Shown here: positions 46,501 to 58,799 of the stretch, piece by piece
How positions within the stretch are numbered: position 1 is the stretch's first letter
Layout: every line of letters starts with the position of its first letter
From: Isoetes taiwanensis
Taxonomy: Eukaryota > Streptophyta > Lycopodiopsida > Isoetales > Isoetaceae
Reading direction: 5' to 3'
DNA: 64,000 nucleotides
NCBI GenBank assembly: GCA_021234155.1
Contig: JAJEKV010000053.1
Location: forward strand, 6,277,424-6,341,423
Position numbers and translations under genes: made by a program
Notes under the pieces: generated by a model
Databases searched by the model: none
Told to the model about the DNA's origin: nothing
What the model saw: the letters and a program-made list of their open reading frames with translations, nothing else

Positions 46501-49500
46501 GATTCTGCTTGCCGCCGCCGGCCAGGTCCCAAGTGCAACAGACTGTGACTCGCCCCCAAAACGTAAACCCTTCTAGAGCCCGGCAACCCACTGTGGTTTA
46601 CGCCGGAGGCCCTCTCCTTGTCGATTCGTAGGGACCTTGCGCCGCGGTCTTGAAGTGGAGTTGGGGTGTTGACGCCTGAGCTGACCCTAAAATCCTCCGA
46701 GGTCGCTTTTGCCCCAAATTTCCTCTCCCCAAGGCCCTGGGGACGACGGGCGACCTCCCTCTCCGAATCGCTGACCGACCGCCAATGGACTCAGAACGCC
46801 GACATTGCCCCGGGACCAAGTTCCGCGGGCCGTAAGACCACCCAACTCCAAGAAGCCAAAGTAGCTCACTTCCATCACACTCGTAGTCAATTGGCCTAGG
46901 ATGTGCATGCGGGATACCGCCGTGGAGGGCGGAGTGTTTCTTCTTTCGCAAAACCGACCGCGGTAACTTGCTCCCCTAGGGTAATTTCGGCCATTCCTGA
47001 CGATTTTGTGGTCTATTTGCCATTCCGAGCATCCCTGCGTGCCCGAACGACAAAACAGAGGCGGTTTCTACAAGGCCGACATCGACGCTCACGGGTTTGA
47101 CAAGTTCTCCCGGACCGATCTGGAATCTTTTGGACCTTCCCCAAGAGGGGCCCCTCGAACGGAGGATCCAACGGCCGGATAGGGGAACCGGCCCGGAGGG
47201 TGGTCATTAGCGCAGCAGCCCCGGGAGCGCCGCCAGAAGGGCTGCCTCGGGAACTTTTTGGATCCCGCCCCCCGGGTCCGGACTCTCCCCTCTTGTGAGG
47301 GATCCCCGCAAGGTCCCGGGCCTCGCTTTGACTTGGGAAGGGTGCCACCTGCTCCTCCGCAACAACGGCTGCCCCGACCGCTCTAATGCTAACCCTTTGA
47401 CCTAGACCTTCTCCAAAAATTCAAAATTGGGCCGCAGGCCGGAGATGAATTAGGGATCCTACCGGCAAAACCGAATTTATTTTCGCGGCAATGCATTAAT
47501 TGCGAATTTATTTAATGTCTTGCCATCGCAAAAGCGCCCGACTTCTACTTGCCACATCGGGAGGAGGAAAGGCCCAAACTCCGCTCCGCCGGTTCCCTTG
47601 TTCAGTATTCTCGGTTGCCGCTTCGGCCAGTCCAAGTGCGCAGACCAGACTCGCCCCCAAAACGTAAACCCTTCTAGAGCCGGCAACCCACGTGGTTTAC
47701 GTTTGAGGCCCTCTCCTTGTCGATTCGGCCGGGACCTTTGCGCCGTGGGTCTTGAAGTGGGAGTGGGGTGTTGACGCGTGGCCGGACCCTAAAATCCCTC
47801 CGGGAGGCCTGCTTGCCCCAAATTTCCTCTCCCAAGGCCCCCGGGACGGACCAGGCGACCTCCCTCTCCGAATCGCGATCTGACTCGCCAATGGACTCTT
47901 TAACGTCGACATTGCCCCTGGGGACCAAGTTCCGTGGCCGTAAGACCACCCTAACTCCAAGAAGCCAAAGTAGCTCACTTCCATCACACTCGTAGTCAAT
48001 TGGCCTAGGATGTGCATGCTGATAATCTTGTGGAGGGCGTGAGTGTTTCCTTCTTTTTTCAAAACCCACCGTAATAACTTGCTCCCTAGGGTAATTTCGC
48101 CATTCCGACGATTTGGTGGTCTATTTGCCATTCCGAGCATCCCCGTGCCCGAACGACAAAACAAAGCGGTTTCTACAAGGCCGACATCGACGCTCCGCTG
48201 GTTTGACAAGTTCTCCCGGACCGATCTCGAATCTTTTGACCTCCCCAAGAGGGGGCCCCCGAACGGAGGATCCAACGGCCGGATAGGGGAACCGGCCCGG
48301 AGGGTGGTCATTAGCTGCAGTACCGGGAGCCGCCAGAAGGGCTGCCTCGAACTTTTTTGGATCCCCGCCCGGGTCCTGGACTCTCCCTCTTGTGAGGGAT
48401 CCCCGCAAGGTCCCCTGGCCTCGCTTTGACTTGGGAAGGGTGCCAGCTGTTGCCCCGCAACGGGCTGCCCCCGACCGCTCTAATGCTAACCCTTTGACCT
48501 AGACCTTCTCCGAAAAATTCAAAATTGGGCCGTAGGCCGGAGATGAATTAGGATCCCAAACTGGCAAAAACCGAATTTATTTTCGTGCAATGCATTAATT
48601 GCGAATTTACTTAATGTCTTACCATCATTCCAAAAGCAGCCTAATGCCCCTTGCCCCCGACTTCTACTTGCCACATCGGGAGGAGGAAAGGCCCAAACTC
48701 CGCCCGCCGGTTCCCCTTGCTCAGATTCTCTCATTGCCGCTTCCGGCCGTGTCCCAGTGTACGGGCAGACCAGGACTCGCCCCCAAAACGTAAACCCTTC
48801 TAGAGCCTCGGCAACCCACTGTGGTTTACGTTGGGGGAGGCCCCTCTCCTTGTCGATTCTTCTAGGGACCTTTGCGCCGCGGTCTTGAAGTGGAGTGGGG
48901 GTGTTGACGCCAGAGCAGTATGGACCCTAAAATCCTCCTGAGGCTGCTTGCCCCAAATTTCCTCTCCCCAAGGCCCCGGGCCGGACGGGCGACCTCCCTC
49001 TCGGAATCGCACGACCGACTCTGCCAATGGACTTAGAACGTCGACATTGCCCAGGGACCAAGTTCCGCGGGCGTAAGACCACCAACTCCAAGAAGCGCCA
49101 AAGTAGCTCACTTCCATCACACTCGTAGTCAATTGGCCTAGGATGTGCATGGATACCGTCGTGGAGGGCGGAGTGTTTCCTTCTTCGCAAAACCCACCGC
49201 GGTAACTTGCTCCCTAGGGTAATTTCGCCATTCCTGACGATTTGGCAGTGGTCTATTTGCCATTCCCGAGCATCCCTGCCCGAACGACAAAACAAGGCGG
49301 TTTCTACAAGGCCGACATCGACGCCCGCTGGGTTTGACAAGTTCTCCGGACCGATCTGGAATCTTTTGGACCTTCCCCAAGAGGGGCCCCCGAACGGAGG
49401 ATCCAACGGCCGGATAGGGGAACGGGCCCGGAGGGTGGTCATTAGCGCAGCCCCGGGAGCGCCGCCAGAAGGGCTGCCTCGGGAACTTTTTTGATCCCGG

Positions 49501-52500
49501 CCCCGGGTCCGGACTCTCCCCTCTTGTGAGGGATCCCCGCAAGGTCCCCGCCTCGCTTGACTTGGGGAAGGGTGCCAGCTGGTTGCCCCGCAACAATGGG
49601 CTGCCCCGACCGCTCTAATGCTAACCCTTTGACCTAGACCTTCTCCTAAAAATTCCAAAATTGGGCCGTAGGCCGGAGATGAATTAGGATCCTACCGCAA
49701 AAACCGGAATTTATTTTCGCGGCAATGCATTAATTGCGAATTTACTTAATGTCTTGCCATCGCAAAAGCCCGACTTCTACTTTGCCACATCGGGAGGAGG
49801 AAAGGCCCAAACTCCGCCTCCGCCGGGCCTCCCCTTGCTCCGTATTGATTCTCGGTTGCCGCTTTCGGCCAGTCCAAAGTGCAATGACAGGGACTCGCCC
49901 CCAAAACGTAAACCCTTCTAGAGCCCGGCAACCCACTGTGGTTTACGCTTCGGAGGCCCCTCCTTGTCGATTCGGCCGACCTTGCGCCGTGTCTTGAAGT
50001 GGAGTTGGGGTGTTGACGCCCAGCTGACCCTAAAATCCTCCGAGGTGCTTTGCCCCAAATTTCTCTCCCAAGGCCCCGGGGGACGGACGGGCGACCTCCC
50101 CCTCCCGAATCGCGATCCGACTCGCCAATGGACTCTTTAACGCCGACATTGCCCCCGGGGACCAAGTTCCGCGGCCGTAAGACCACCAACTCCAAGAAGC
50201 GCCAAAGTAGCTCACTTCCATCACACTCGTAGTCAATTGGCCTAGGATGTGCATGCGGGATACCGTCGTGGGAGGGCGGAGTGTTTCCTTCTTTTCGCAA
50301 AACCGACCGCGGTAACTTGCTCCCTAGGGTAATTTCGCCATTCCGACGATTTGGCAGTGGTCTATTTGCCATTCCTGAGCATCCCTGCGTCTCAACGACA
50401 AAACAAAGGCGGTTTCTACAAGGCCGACATCGACGCCCCGCGGTTTGACAAGTTCTCCCGACCGATCTGAATCTTTTGACCTTCCCCAAGAGGGGCCCCC
50501 GAACGGAGGATCCAACGGCCGGATAGGGGAACCGGGCCCCGGAGGGTGGTCATTAGCGCAGTACCGGGAGCCGCCAGAAGGGTCGCCGAACTTTTTTGAT
50601 CCCGCCTCCCGGGTCCGGACTCTCCCCTCTTGTGAGGGATCCCCGCAAGGTCCCCGGGCCTCGCTTTGACTTGGGGAAGGGTGCCGCTCGGTTCCCGCAA
50701 CGGGCTGCCCCGACCGTTCTAATGCTAACCCTTTGACCTAGACCTTCTCCCAAAATTCAAAATTGGGCCGTAGGCCGGAGATGAATTAGGGATCCTACCG
50801 GCAAAACCGAATTTATTTTCGTGGCAATGCATTAATTGCGAATTTATTTAATGTCTTGCCATCAAAAAGCCCCGACTTCTACTTGCCACATCGGGAGGAG
50901 GAAAGGCCCAAACTCCGCCCGTCGGCCTCCCCTTGTTCAGATTCTGGGCTGCCGCCGGGCCAGGTCCCAGTGCAATGAGACCAGACTCGCCCCCAAAACG
51001 TAAACCCTTCTAGAGCCCGGCAACCCATGTGGTTTACGTTTCTCGAGGCCCTCCTTGTCGATTCGGCCGGACCTTTGCGCTCGCGGTCTTGAAGTGGAGT
51101 TGGGGTGTTGACGCCAGAGCGCGGACCCTACCCAAATTTCCTCTCCCCAAGGCCCTGGGGACGGACGGGCAACCTCCCCTCTCCGGAATCGCGATCTGAC
51201 TCTGCCAATGGACTCAGAACGTCGACATTGCCCTGGGGACCAAGTTCCGTGGCCAGAAGACCACCCGAACTCCAAGAAGCGCCAAAGTAGCTCACTTCCA
51301 TCACACTCGTAGTCAATTGGCCTAGGATGTGCATGCGGGATACTGTCGTGGAGGGCGTGAGTGTTTCCTTCTTTCGCAAAACCGACCGTGTAACTTGCTC
51401 CCTAGGGTAATTTCGCCATTCCGGACGATTTGGCAGGGTCTATTTGCCATTCCGGAGCATCCCCGGTGCCCGAACGACAAAACAGTGCGGTTTCTACAAG
51501 GCCGACATCAGGACGCCCCGCGGTTTGACAAGTTCTCCCGGACCGATCTGGAATCTTTTGGACCTTCCCGAAGAGGGGCCCCTGAACGGAGGATCCAACG
51601 GTCGGATAGGGGAACCGGGCCCGGAGGGTGGTCATTAGTGTACCGGGGGAGCCGCCAGAAGGGTCGCCTTGAACTTTTTGATCCCGCCTCCCCGGGTCCT
51701 GGACTCTCCCTCTTGTGAGGGATCCCCGCAAGGTCCCTGGCCTCGCTTGACTTGGGGAAGGGTGCCGCCTCTGCTGTCCCGCAACGGGCTGCCCCGACCG
51801 CTCTAATGCTAACCCTTTGACCTAGACCTTCTCCTAAAATTCAAAATTGGGCCGTAGGCCGGAGATGAATTAGGGATCCAAACCGGGCAAAAACGGAATT
51901 TATTTTCGCGGCAATGCATTAATTGCGAATTTACTTAATGTCTTGCCACCGCAAAAGCTGCCCCCGACTTCTACTTGCCACATCGGGAGGAGGAAAGGCC
52001 CAAACTCCGGCCCGCCGGGCCTCTTGCTCCAGATTTCTACGGCTGCCGCTTCAGGCCAGTCCCAAGTGCAATGTATCAGACTCCGCCCCCAAAACGTAAA
52101 CCCCTTTCTAGAGCCCGCAACCCACTGTGGTTTACGCTTTGGAGGCCCTCTCCTTGTCGTGATTCGGCCGGACCTTGCGCCGCGGTCTTGAAGTGGAGTT
52201 GGGGTGTTGACGCCGAGCGCGGACCCTAAAATCCCTCCCGAGGCTGCTTGCCCCAAATTTCCTCTCCCAAGGCCCTCGGGACGGACGGGCGACCTCCCTC
52301 TCCCGGATCACCGGACTGACTTGCCAATGGACTCCTAACGCCGACATTGCCCCCGGGGACCAAGTTCCGTGGGCCGAAGACCACCCGAACTCCAAGAAGC
52401 GCCAAAGTAGCTCACTTCCATCACACCCGTAGTCAATTGGCCTAGGATGTGCATGGATACCGGCGCGGGAGGGCGGAGTGTTTCCTTCTTTCAAAACCGA

Positions 52501-55500
52501 CCGCGGTAACTTGCTCCCTAGGGTAATTTCGCCATTCCCGACGATTTGGCGGTGGTCTATTTGCCATTCCGAGCATCCCCGGTGTCTCGAACGACAAAAA
52601 AGGCGGTTTCTACAAGGTCGACATCGACGCTTCCGCGGGTTTGACAAGTTCTCCGGACCGATCTGGAATCTTTTTGACCTTTCCCAAGAGGGGCCCCCCG
52701 AACGGAGGATCCAACGGCCGGATAGGGGAACCGGGCCCGGAGGGTGGTCATTAGCGCAGCCCCGGGAGCCGCCAGAAGGGTGCCTCGAACTTTTTTGATC
52801 CCGGCCCCGGGTCCCGGACTCTCCCTCTTGTGAGGGATCCCCGCAAGGTCCCCGGGCCTCGCTTGACTTGGGAAGGGTGCCGCCTGTTGCCCCCGCAACG
52901 GGCTGCCCCGACCGCTCTAATGCTAACCCTTTGACCTAGACCTTCTCCCAAAATTCAAAAATTGGGCCGTAGGCCGGAGATGAATTAGGGATCCTACTGG
53001 CAAAAACCGAATTTATTTTCGGGCAATGCATTAATTGCGAATTTATTTAATGTCTTGCCATCGCAAAAGCGCCCCCGACTTCTACTTGCCACATCGGGAG
53101 GAGGAAAGGCCCAAACTCCGCCCGTCGGGTTCCCCTTGTTCGTGATTTCTGGCCGCCGCTTCTCGGCCAGTCCCTGTGCAACGTCATCAGACCTTCGCCC
53201 CCAAGGCGTAAACCCTTCTAGAGCCCCGGGCAACCCACGTGGTTTACGTTTGAGGCCCTCTCCTTGTCGATTCGGCGGGACCTTTGCTCGCGGTCTTGAA
53301 GTGGAGTTGGGGTGTTGACGCCGTGAGCGCCGGACCCTAAAATCCCTCCGGAAGCTGCTTGCCCCAAATTTCCTCTCCCCAAGGCCCTGGGGACGGACGG
53401 GCGACCTCCCCTCTCCGAATCGCTGATCGACTCGCCAATGGACTCGGAACGCCGACATTGCCCCGGGACCAAGTTCCATTGCCTGGGCCGAAGACCACCC
53501 AAACTCAAGAAGCGCCAAAGTAGCTCACTTCCATCACACTCAGAGTCAATTGGCCTAGGATGTGCATGGATCTTGCCGTGGAGGGCGGAGTGTTTCCTTC
53601 TTTTCGCAAAACCGACCGTGTAACTTGCTCCCTAGGGTAATTTCGCCATTCCCGGACGATTTAAGGTGGTCTATTTGCCATTCCGAGCATCCCGCGTCCG
53701 AACGACAAAACAAAGGCGGTTTCTACAAGGTCGACATCGTGACGCCCTGTTTGACAAGTTCTCCGGACCGATCTGGAATCTTTTGACCTTCCCCAAGAGG
53801 GCCCCTCGAATCCGGAGGATCCAACGGCCGGATAGGGGAACCGGCCCGGAGGGTGGTCATTAGCGCAGCCCCCGGGAGCCGCCAGAAGGGCTGCCTCGGG
53901 AACTTTTTTTGATCCCGCCCCCGGGTCCGGACTCTCCCCTCTTGTGAGGGATCCCCGCAAGGTCCCCGGGCCCTGCTTGACTTGGGGAAGGGTGGCCTGG
54001 TTGCTCCCGCGAACGGGCTGCCCCGACCGCTCTAATGCTAACCCTTTGACCTAGACCTTCTCCAAAAATTCAAAATTGGGCCGTGGTGGCCGAGATGAAT
54101 TAGGATCCCACTGGCAAAAACCGAATTTATTTTCGGTGCAATGCATTAATTGCGAATTTATTTAATGTCTTGCCATCGCAGCCCCCGACTTCTACTTGCC
54201 ACATCGGGAGGAGGAAAGGCCCAAACTCCGCCCGCCGGTTCCCCTTGCTCCAGATTCTCTGGCCGCTTGCCGCCAGTCCTGTGTCCTGCAGACCAGGACT
54301 CTCGGCCCCCAAAACGTAAACCCTTCTAGAGCCCGCAACCCACGTGGTTTACGTTTGAGGCCCTCCTTGTCGATTCGGCCGGACCTTTGTGCCGCGGTCT
54401 TGAAGTGGAGTTGGGGTGTTGACGCGAGAGCGGACCCTAAAATCCCTCCGGAGGTCGCTTGCCCCCAAATTTCCCTCTCCCCAAAGGCCCCTGGGACCGG
54501 ACGGGCGACCTCCCTCCTCCGAATCGCGACCGACTCGCCAATGGACTCGAATGTCGACATTGCCCCGGGGACTAAGTTCGTGGCCGTAAGACCACCCAAA
54601 CTCCAAGAAGCCAAAGTAGCTCACTTCCATCACACTCGTAGTCAATTGGCCTAGGATGTGCATGCGGGATACCGCCGTGGAGGGCGGAGTGTTTCCTTCT
54701 TTTTCGCAAAACCGACCGTGTAACTTTCTCCCTAGGGTAATTTCGCCATTCCTGACGATTTGGGTGGTCTATTTGCCATTCAGGAGCATCCCTGTGTCCG
54801 AACGACAAAACAAGGCGTTTTTACAAGGCCGACATCGACGCCCGCGGTTTGACAAGTTCTCCCGGACCGATCGGGAATCTTTTGACCTTCCCGAAGAGGG
54901 GCCCTGAATGGAGGATCCAACGGCCGGATAGGGGAACCGGCCCGGAGGGTGGTCATTAGCGCAGCCCCGGGAGCGCCGCCAGAAGGGCTGCCTCGGGAAC
55001 TTTTTGATCCCGCCTCCCTCGGGTCCGGACTCTCCCCTCTTGTGAGGGATCCCCGCAAGGTCCCTGGCCTCGCTTTGACTTGGGGAAGGGTGCCAGCCTC
55101 GCTGTTCCGCAACGCGGGCTGCCCCACCGCTCTAATGCTAACCCTTTGACCTAGACCTTCTCCGAAAAATTCAAAATTGGGCCGTAGGCTGGAGATGAAT
55201 TAGGGATCCGGCCGGCAAAAACCGAATTTATTTTTCGTGCAATGCATTAATTGCGAATTTCTTAATGACTTACCCACGCAAAAGCGCCCGACTTCTACTT
55301 GCCACATCGGGAGGAGGAAAGGCCCAAACTCCGCTCCGTCGGTTCCCTTGCTCCGTATTTCTGGCCTTTTCTCGGCCAGGTCCCAATGCAACAGACAGAC
55401 TCGCCCCAAAACGTAAACCCTTCTAGAGCCCGGCAACCCACGTGGTTTACGCTTCAAGAAGGAGGCCCTCTCCTTGTCGATTCGGGGGGACCTTGTGCCG

Positions 55501-55662
55501 CGGTCTTGAAGTGGAGTTGGGGTGTTGACGCCCGAGCGCTGGACCCTAAAATCCCTCCCGAGGTCGCTTTGCCCCAAATTTCCTCTCCCAAGGCCCCAGG
55601 GGACGGGACGGGCGACCTCCCCTCCGGAATCAAGGATCCGACCGCCAATGGACTCAGAACGT
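31592..55662 (+). repeat. GC-rich satellite array, ~22 tandem units of ~1.1 kb
   Basis: The landmark GCTAACCCTTTGACCTAG recurs near 31990, 33096, 34192, 35294, 36389, 37486, 38568, 39666, 40776, 41875, 42988, 44085, 45189, 46284, 47385, 48484, 49619, 50724, 51809, 52921, 54030 and 55133, a mean period of about 1,102 bp. Each unit has a GC-rich part of about 900 bp and an AT-richer part of about 170 bp around AATTTATTTTCG...AATGCATTAATTGCGAATTT. Units carry three GGATCC or GATCC-type landmarks. All units are in the same orientation. They differ mainly by one- to three-base indels or C/T, G/A changes at CG-rich spots. Long frames occur on the minus strand (for example 32152-33018) and on the plus strand (37530-38372), but they shift from unit to unit and are not conserved as proteins. 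No rRNA sequence was recognised, so this is not an rDNA repeat as far as I can tell. Confidence 0.92.
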
Positions 55663-56236
55663 CGACTGAAGTGGCTGGCAAGCTTGATTTAGTATGAAAG
55701 TATGCAAGTGAAGCTCAATGGTGCACAAGTCTGGTTTATTAAAGTGGATAGATAAACAAGGATGGAGAGAAATCTAAGTGGATACATAAACAAGAATAGA
55801 TAAAATACATAAGTAATGAAACAAATCTAAGTTGCTAATAATATTAACTTAAAAAAAAAGGACACGTCGATATAAACCAAAAAGTCGTCAAATGAAAGCA
55901 TAGGGCGGGCTCTAGAATAGGTATAGCTTAACTGTCCAAATCCGGTACTGACAACAAATTAATTGCCGTGGCGGTCACATTCATATGGACTCATTATGGA
56001 GTGTACGAAATTGAATATCTCGAACTCGAAATTCAAGGTGAGACGTCGTTGAACCCCAAGCCGCGGTCCAAAACCCTTAGCAGTAATCTATGAAGAGGCT
56101 GCAACCATATATGAAGTTGTATGTGATCATGCATGAGAGAATATGGCAAATCAAAGAAGCTCTTCTTGCATGCCTTGTGTAGATTGTATGCAGAAGAGCA
56201 ACCTGGTGAGCCATATGTTTGCACTGCTACAGTCAT
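55663..56236 (+). repeat. Segmental duplication, first copy
   Basis: The satellite ends at AACGTCGAC. From 55669 a sequence starting GAAGTGGCTGGCAAGCTTGA is repeated almost exactly from 56240. The block also contains a GGACACGTCGATATAAACC and AAAGCATAGGGCGGGCTC segment that recurs at about 56540. No gene is seen. Confidence 0.75.
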
Positions 56237-56735
56237 GACTGAAGTGATTGGCAAGCTTGATTTAGTATGAAAGTATGCAAGTGAAGCTCAATGGTGCACA
56301 AGTCTGGTTTATTAAAGTGGATAGATAAACAAGGATGGAGAGAAATCTAAGTGGATAGATAAAGAAGGATAGATAAAATACATAAGTAATGAAACAAATC
56401 TAAGTTGCTAATAATATTAACTTAAAAAAAAGGACACGTTCATTTGGAACCGAAACATCGTTATAAACGCCGCTCAACGAAAAATTACGGACGCCGATAA
56501 AAAAAAAGATTGCTAATAATAATAACTTAATAAAAAAAAGACACGTCGTTATAAACCAAAACGTCGCCAAATGAAAGCATAGGGCGGGCTCTAGAATAGG
56601 TATAGCTTAACCTGGGTCCAAATCCGGTGATCGACAACAAATTAATTGCCGCGGGCGGTCACATTCGTGATGGACTCATTATGGAGGTAATGAAATTAAA
56701 TATCTCGAACTCGAAATTCAAGGTGAGTAGGATAT
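56237..56735 (+). repeat. Segmental duplication, second copy
   Basis: This repeats the 55669 segment at an offset of 573 bp, then the 55861 segment at an offset of 679 bp. The difference is an insertion near 56440-56510 that contains AACATCGTTATAAACGCCG, a CACTA-array-type motif. Minor indels separate the copies. Confidence 0.75.
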
Positions 56736-57190
56736 GTTATATTAAGGTGAAGGGTCTATCTTGTGCCACCACAATATAGATAAAAAACATAAGTAATAAA
56801 ACAAATAGATCTAAGTTGGTAACTTAATAAAAAAAAAAAAGACACGCTTCGGCAGATACAAATTGGCGGTCATTCCCGCAAATACGGCCCACCTCTTTTC
56901 TCTCGCTCTGTTTATGCAGATCGAATATTGCACCAGATCCATCGGTGAAAAGTCATTTTTTAATCATCTAAGTTCGCCGAAAGATAAAAATTTGAGTTTG
57001 ATTTCTACATTTTCTATCACAAAATAAACCGAGGTGGAGGCAAACGGGACTTTCAACATCCCTGTTCAAGAGCGGCTTCTTTCGAAGTTAGATTTCGCGA
57101 TAAATGATGACCCTCCACGGGTAACAATCCTTCTTTGTATAATAATTATAATTATAATAATAACTTATAATTATAACTTAATAAAAAAAA
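56736..57190. other. Spacer with further AACTTAATAAAAA...ACACGTCG copies
   Basis: Partial copies of the motif AACTTAATAAAAAAAA followed by ACACG occur near 56825 and 57175. A frame at 57034-57225 has no recognisable content. Confidence 0.4.
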
Positions 57191-57193
57191 AGG

Positions 57194-57288
57194 GCACGTC
57201 GTTTAACACAAAGACGTCGTTATAGACGTCGTTTAACGACTATTGCACGCCGTTAACGACCTCACGACGCCGTCGTTCAACGACGCGT
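57194..57288 (+). repeat. ACGTCGTTTAACGACG palindrome array
   Basis: CACGTCGTTTAAC, GACGTCGTTATAGACG, TCGTTTAACGAC, GCCGTTAACGACC and CGTCGTTCAACGACG are packed in under 100 bases. These match the array at 62705-63180 and may be the left subterminal or internal promoter array of the same CACTA element. Confidence 0.6.
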
Positions 57289-57900
57289 CAGAACTTTTTA
57301 TCGTAAAGCGAAGCCGGCTTTTCCGCCGCCTAGTTTTTTTTGGTTCTAAGCGGCCGGAGGTTTTTTTTGGGCGATTTTTGGCGCGGATCATCCTTGCGGT
57401 CCTTTCCAAGCTTCAAGCAAGCATCCAAAGGTATTTCAATGGATCAATCAACTCTATTTTTGAATTAGGCTTGTTGTTTGATAGATTTAGGGCTTCTTGT
57501 TTTTTCTTGTTTGTTTTCAATCCATCCCATTTCTATCCTCCTCTTCTTTCCATCCTTGTTTTTCTTCAATCCATTTCGCCTCTTATTAGTATGAATCGAA
57601 TCCTCCTCCTTCTTCTTCCAATCATCTTCCAATCATTGGTTTCTTCCTTCTAATCTTCCGTTCTTCCAATCTTCTATTCATTTTCTTCTTCTTCTTCTTC
57701 ACCACTTTCTCATTCTATTCAATCTTTCTTTCCTATCTCCCCTTTCTTCTTCTTCTTCTTCTTCTTCTTCTTCTTCCTCTTCTATTTTTTTTCCATGGAA
57801 GAAGGACGTCGTTGAAAGACGAGGCCCATTCTTCCTCTATTTTTTATTACAAGAAGGGGACGTCGTTGAAAGACGAGGCCCCTTCTTTTTATGTTCTTCC
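57289..57900 (+). other. Pyrimidine-rich region with CTT microsatellite and GACGTCGTTGAAAGACG pair
   Basis: A plus-strand frame (57243-57653) is hydrophobic and pyrimidine-driven and not convincing as a gene. A (CTT)n run spans about 57680-57785. Two copies of GGACGTCGTTGAAAGACGAG lie near 57804 and 57856, separated by about 52 bp. The layout could be a transcribed leader downstream of the palindrome array. Confidence 0.45.
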
Positions 57901-57998
57901 TTTTTTTTTATTTTCATTTTTTACATGTCAATATATAGTTCTTTTTAATTAACAATGTAAATAGTTTTAATGTCAATGATCTTTTCAACGTGAATGGT

Positions 57999-58021
57999 CT
58001 TTTTTTTTTTTTTTTTTTTTA
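57999..58021 (+). repeat. Homopolymer T tract
   Basis: A run of about 22 T in an AT-rich region; no function inferred. Confidence 0.75.
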
Positions 58022-58203
58022 TTTATTTCTTTATTTATGTAAGTTTTCTAATTATTGAATGCCTTTATTTTTTTGCATGTACACTAATAACAAAATGCGT
58101 CGCTCTTGGAAATCGATTTTCGCAGCTCGAAGACATTCTAGGTAAGAATTTGAGTTTGAGTAGGAGAATAAAATTTTAATGTTTTATTTAGGTTAAAAAA
58201 AAA

Positions 58204-58580
58204 CTTGGGGAGACTTGGACAAGGGCATGGTCGGCCCGCCTTTGAGTGGAGAAGACTAGGTGTTCGAGGTCCAAGCTCACCGCTTACTCTTTGTAATTTT
58301 ATTGATTAATGTATTTAGTTTAGAAAAATTGGGGAGACTTGGACAAGGGGCATGGTCGGCTCCGCCTTTTGAGTGGAGAAGACTAGGTGTTCGGGTCCAA
58401 GCTCACCGCTTACTCTTGTAATTTTATTGATTAATGTATTTAGTTTAGAAAAATTTGGGGAGACTTGGACAAGGGCATGGTCTATCCGCCTTGAGTGGAG
58501 AAGACTAGGTGTTCCCGGTCCAAGCTCACCCACTCTTTGTTTTTTTTTTTATTAATATATCAATAAATAGAAATCTTTAC
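58204..58580 (+). repeat. ~125-bp tandem repeat (three copies and a remnant) with hairpin motif
   Basis: Copies begin near 58204, 58329 and 58455 with TTGGGGAGACTTGGACAAGG, and a remnant (TTGGACAAGGGCGGTGG) lies near 58583. Each copy carries GGTCGGCTCCGCC...GAGTGGAG then AAGACTAGGTGTTC and GGTCCAAGCTCACC. The motif closely resembles the hairpins in the leader at 12067-12226 (GGTCGGCTCC...GGAGAAGACTAGATGTATCGGG), linking two otherwise different elements. Confidence 0.8.
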
Positions 58581-58799
58581 TGGATTGGACAAGGGCGGTG
58601 GTTTTTGAAAAAAATTGCATTATTGATTTTCGGGTTTCTAGTTAAGAATGTTGTTTTTAAAGATGTTAGGGATGTCAAAGAAACACCGATGTGGAGTGGT
58701 TAAGAGCAAGAAAAATTTAAATAGTTGGTTTTAAAAAAAAAAAAAAAATTAAAAGGGAAACTAACTCTTAAGAAAGTAGGTAAAGATTCATAATGAAGG

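Noticed and set aside
31592-55662. Ribosomal DNA spacer or rRNA genes
   Set aside because: Nothing resembling 18S, 5.8S, 25S or 5S sequence was recognised in or beside the units.
58229-58272. tRNA gene or tRNA-derived SINE based on a B-box-like GGTCCAAGCTC
   Set aside because: No A box at the right distance and no cloverleaf could be drawn; kept only as an unexplained hairpin motif.
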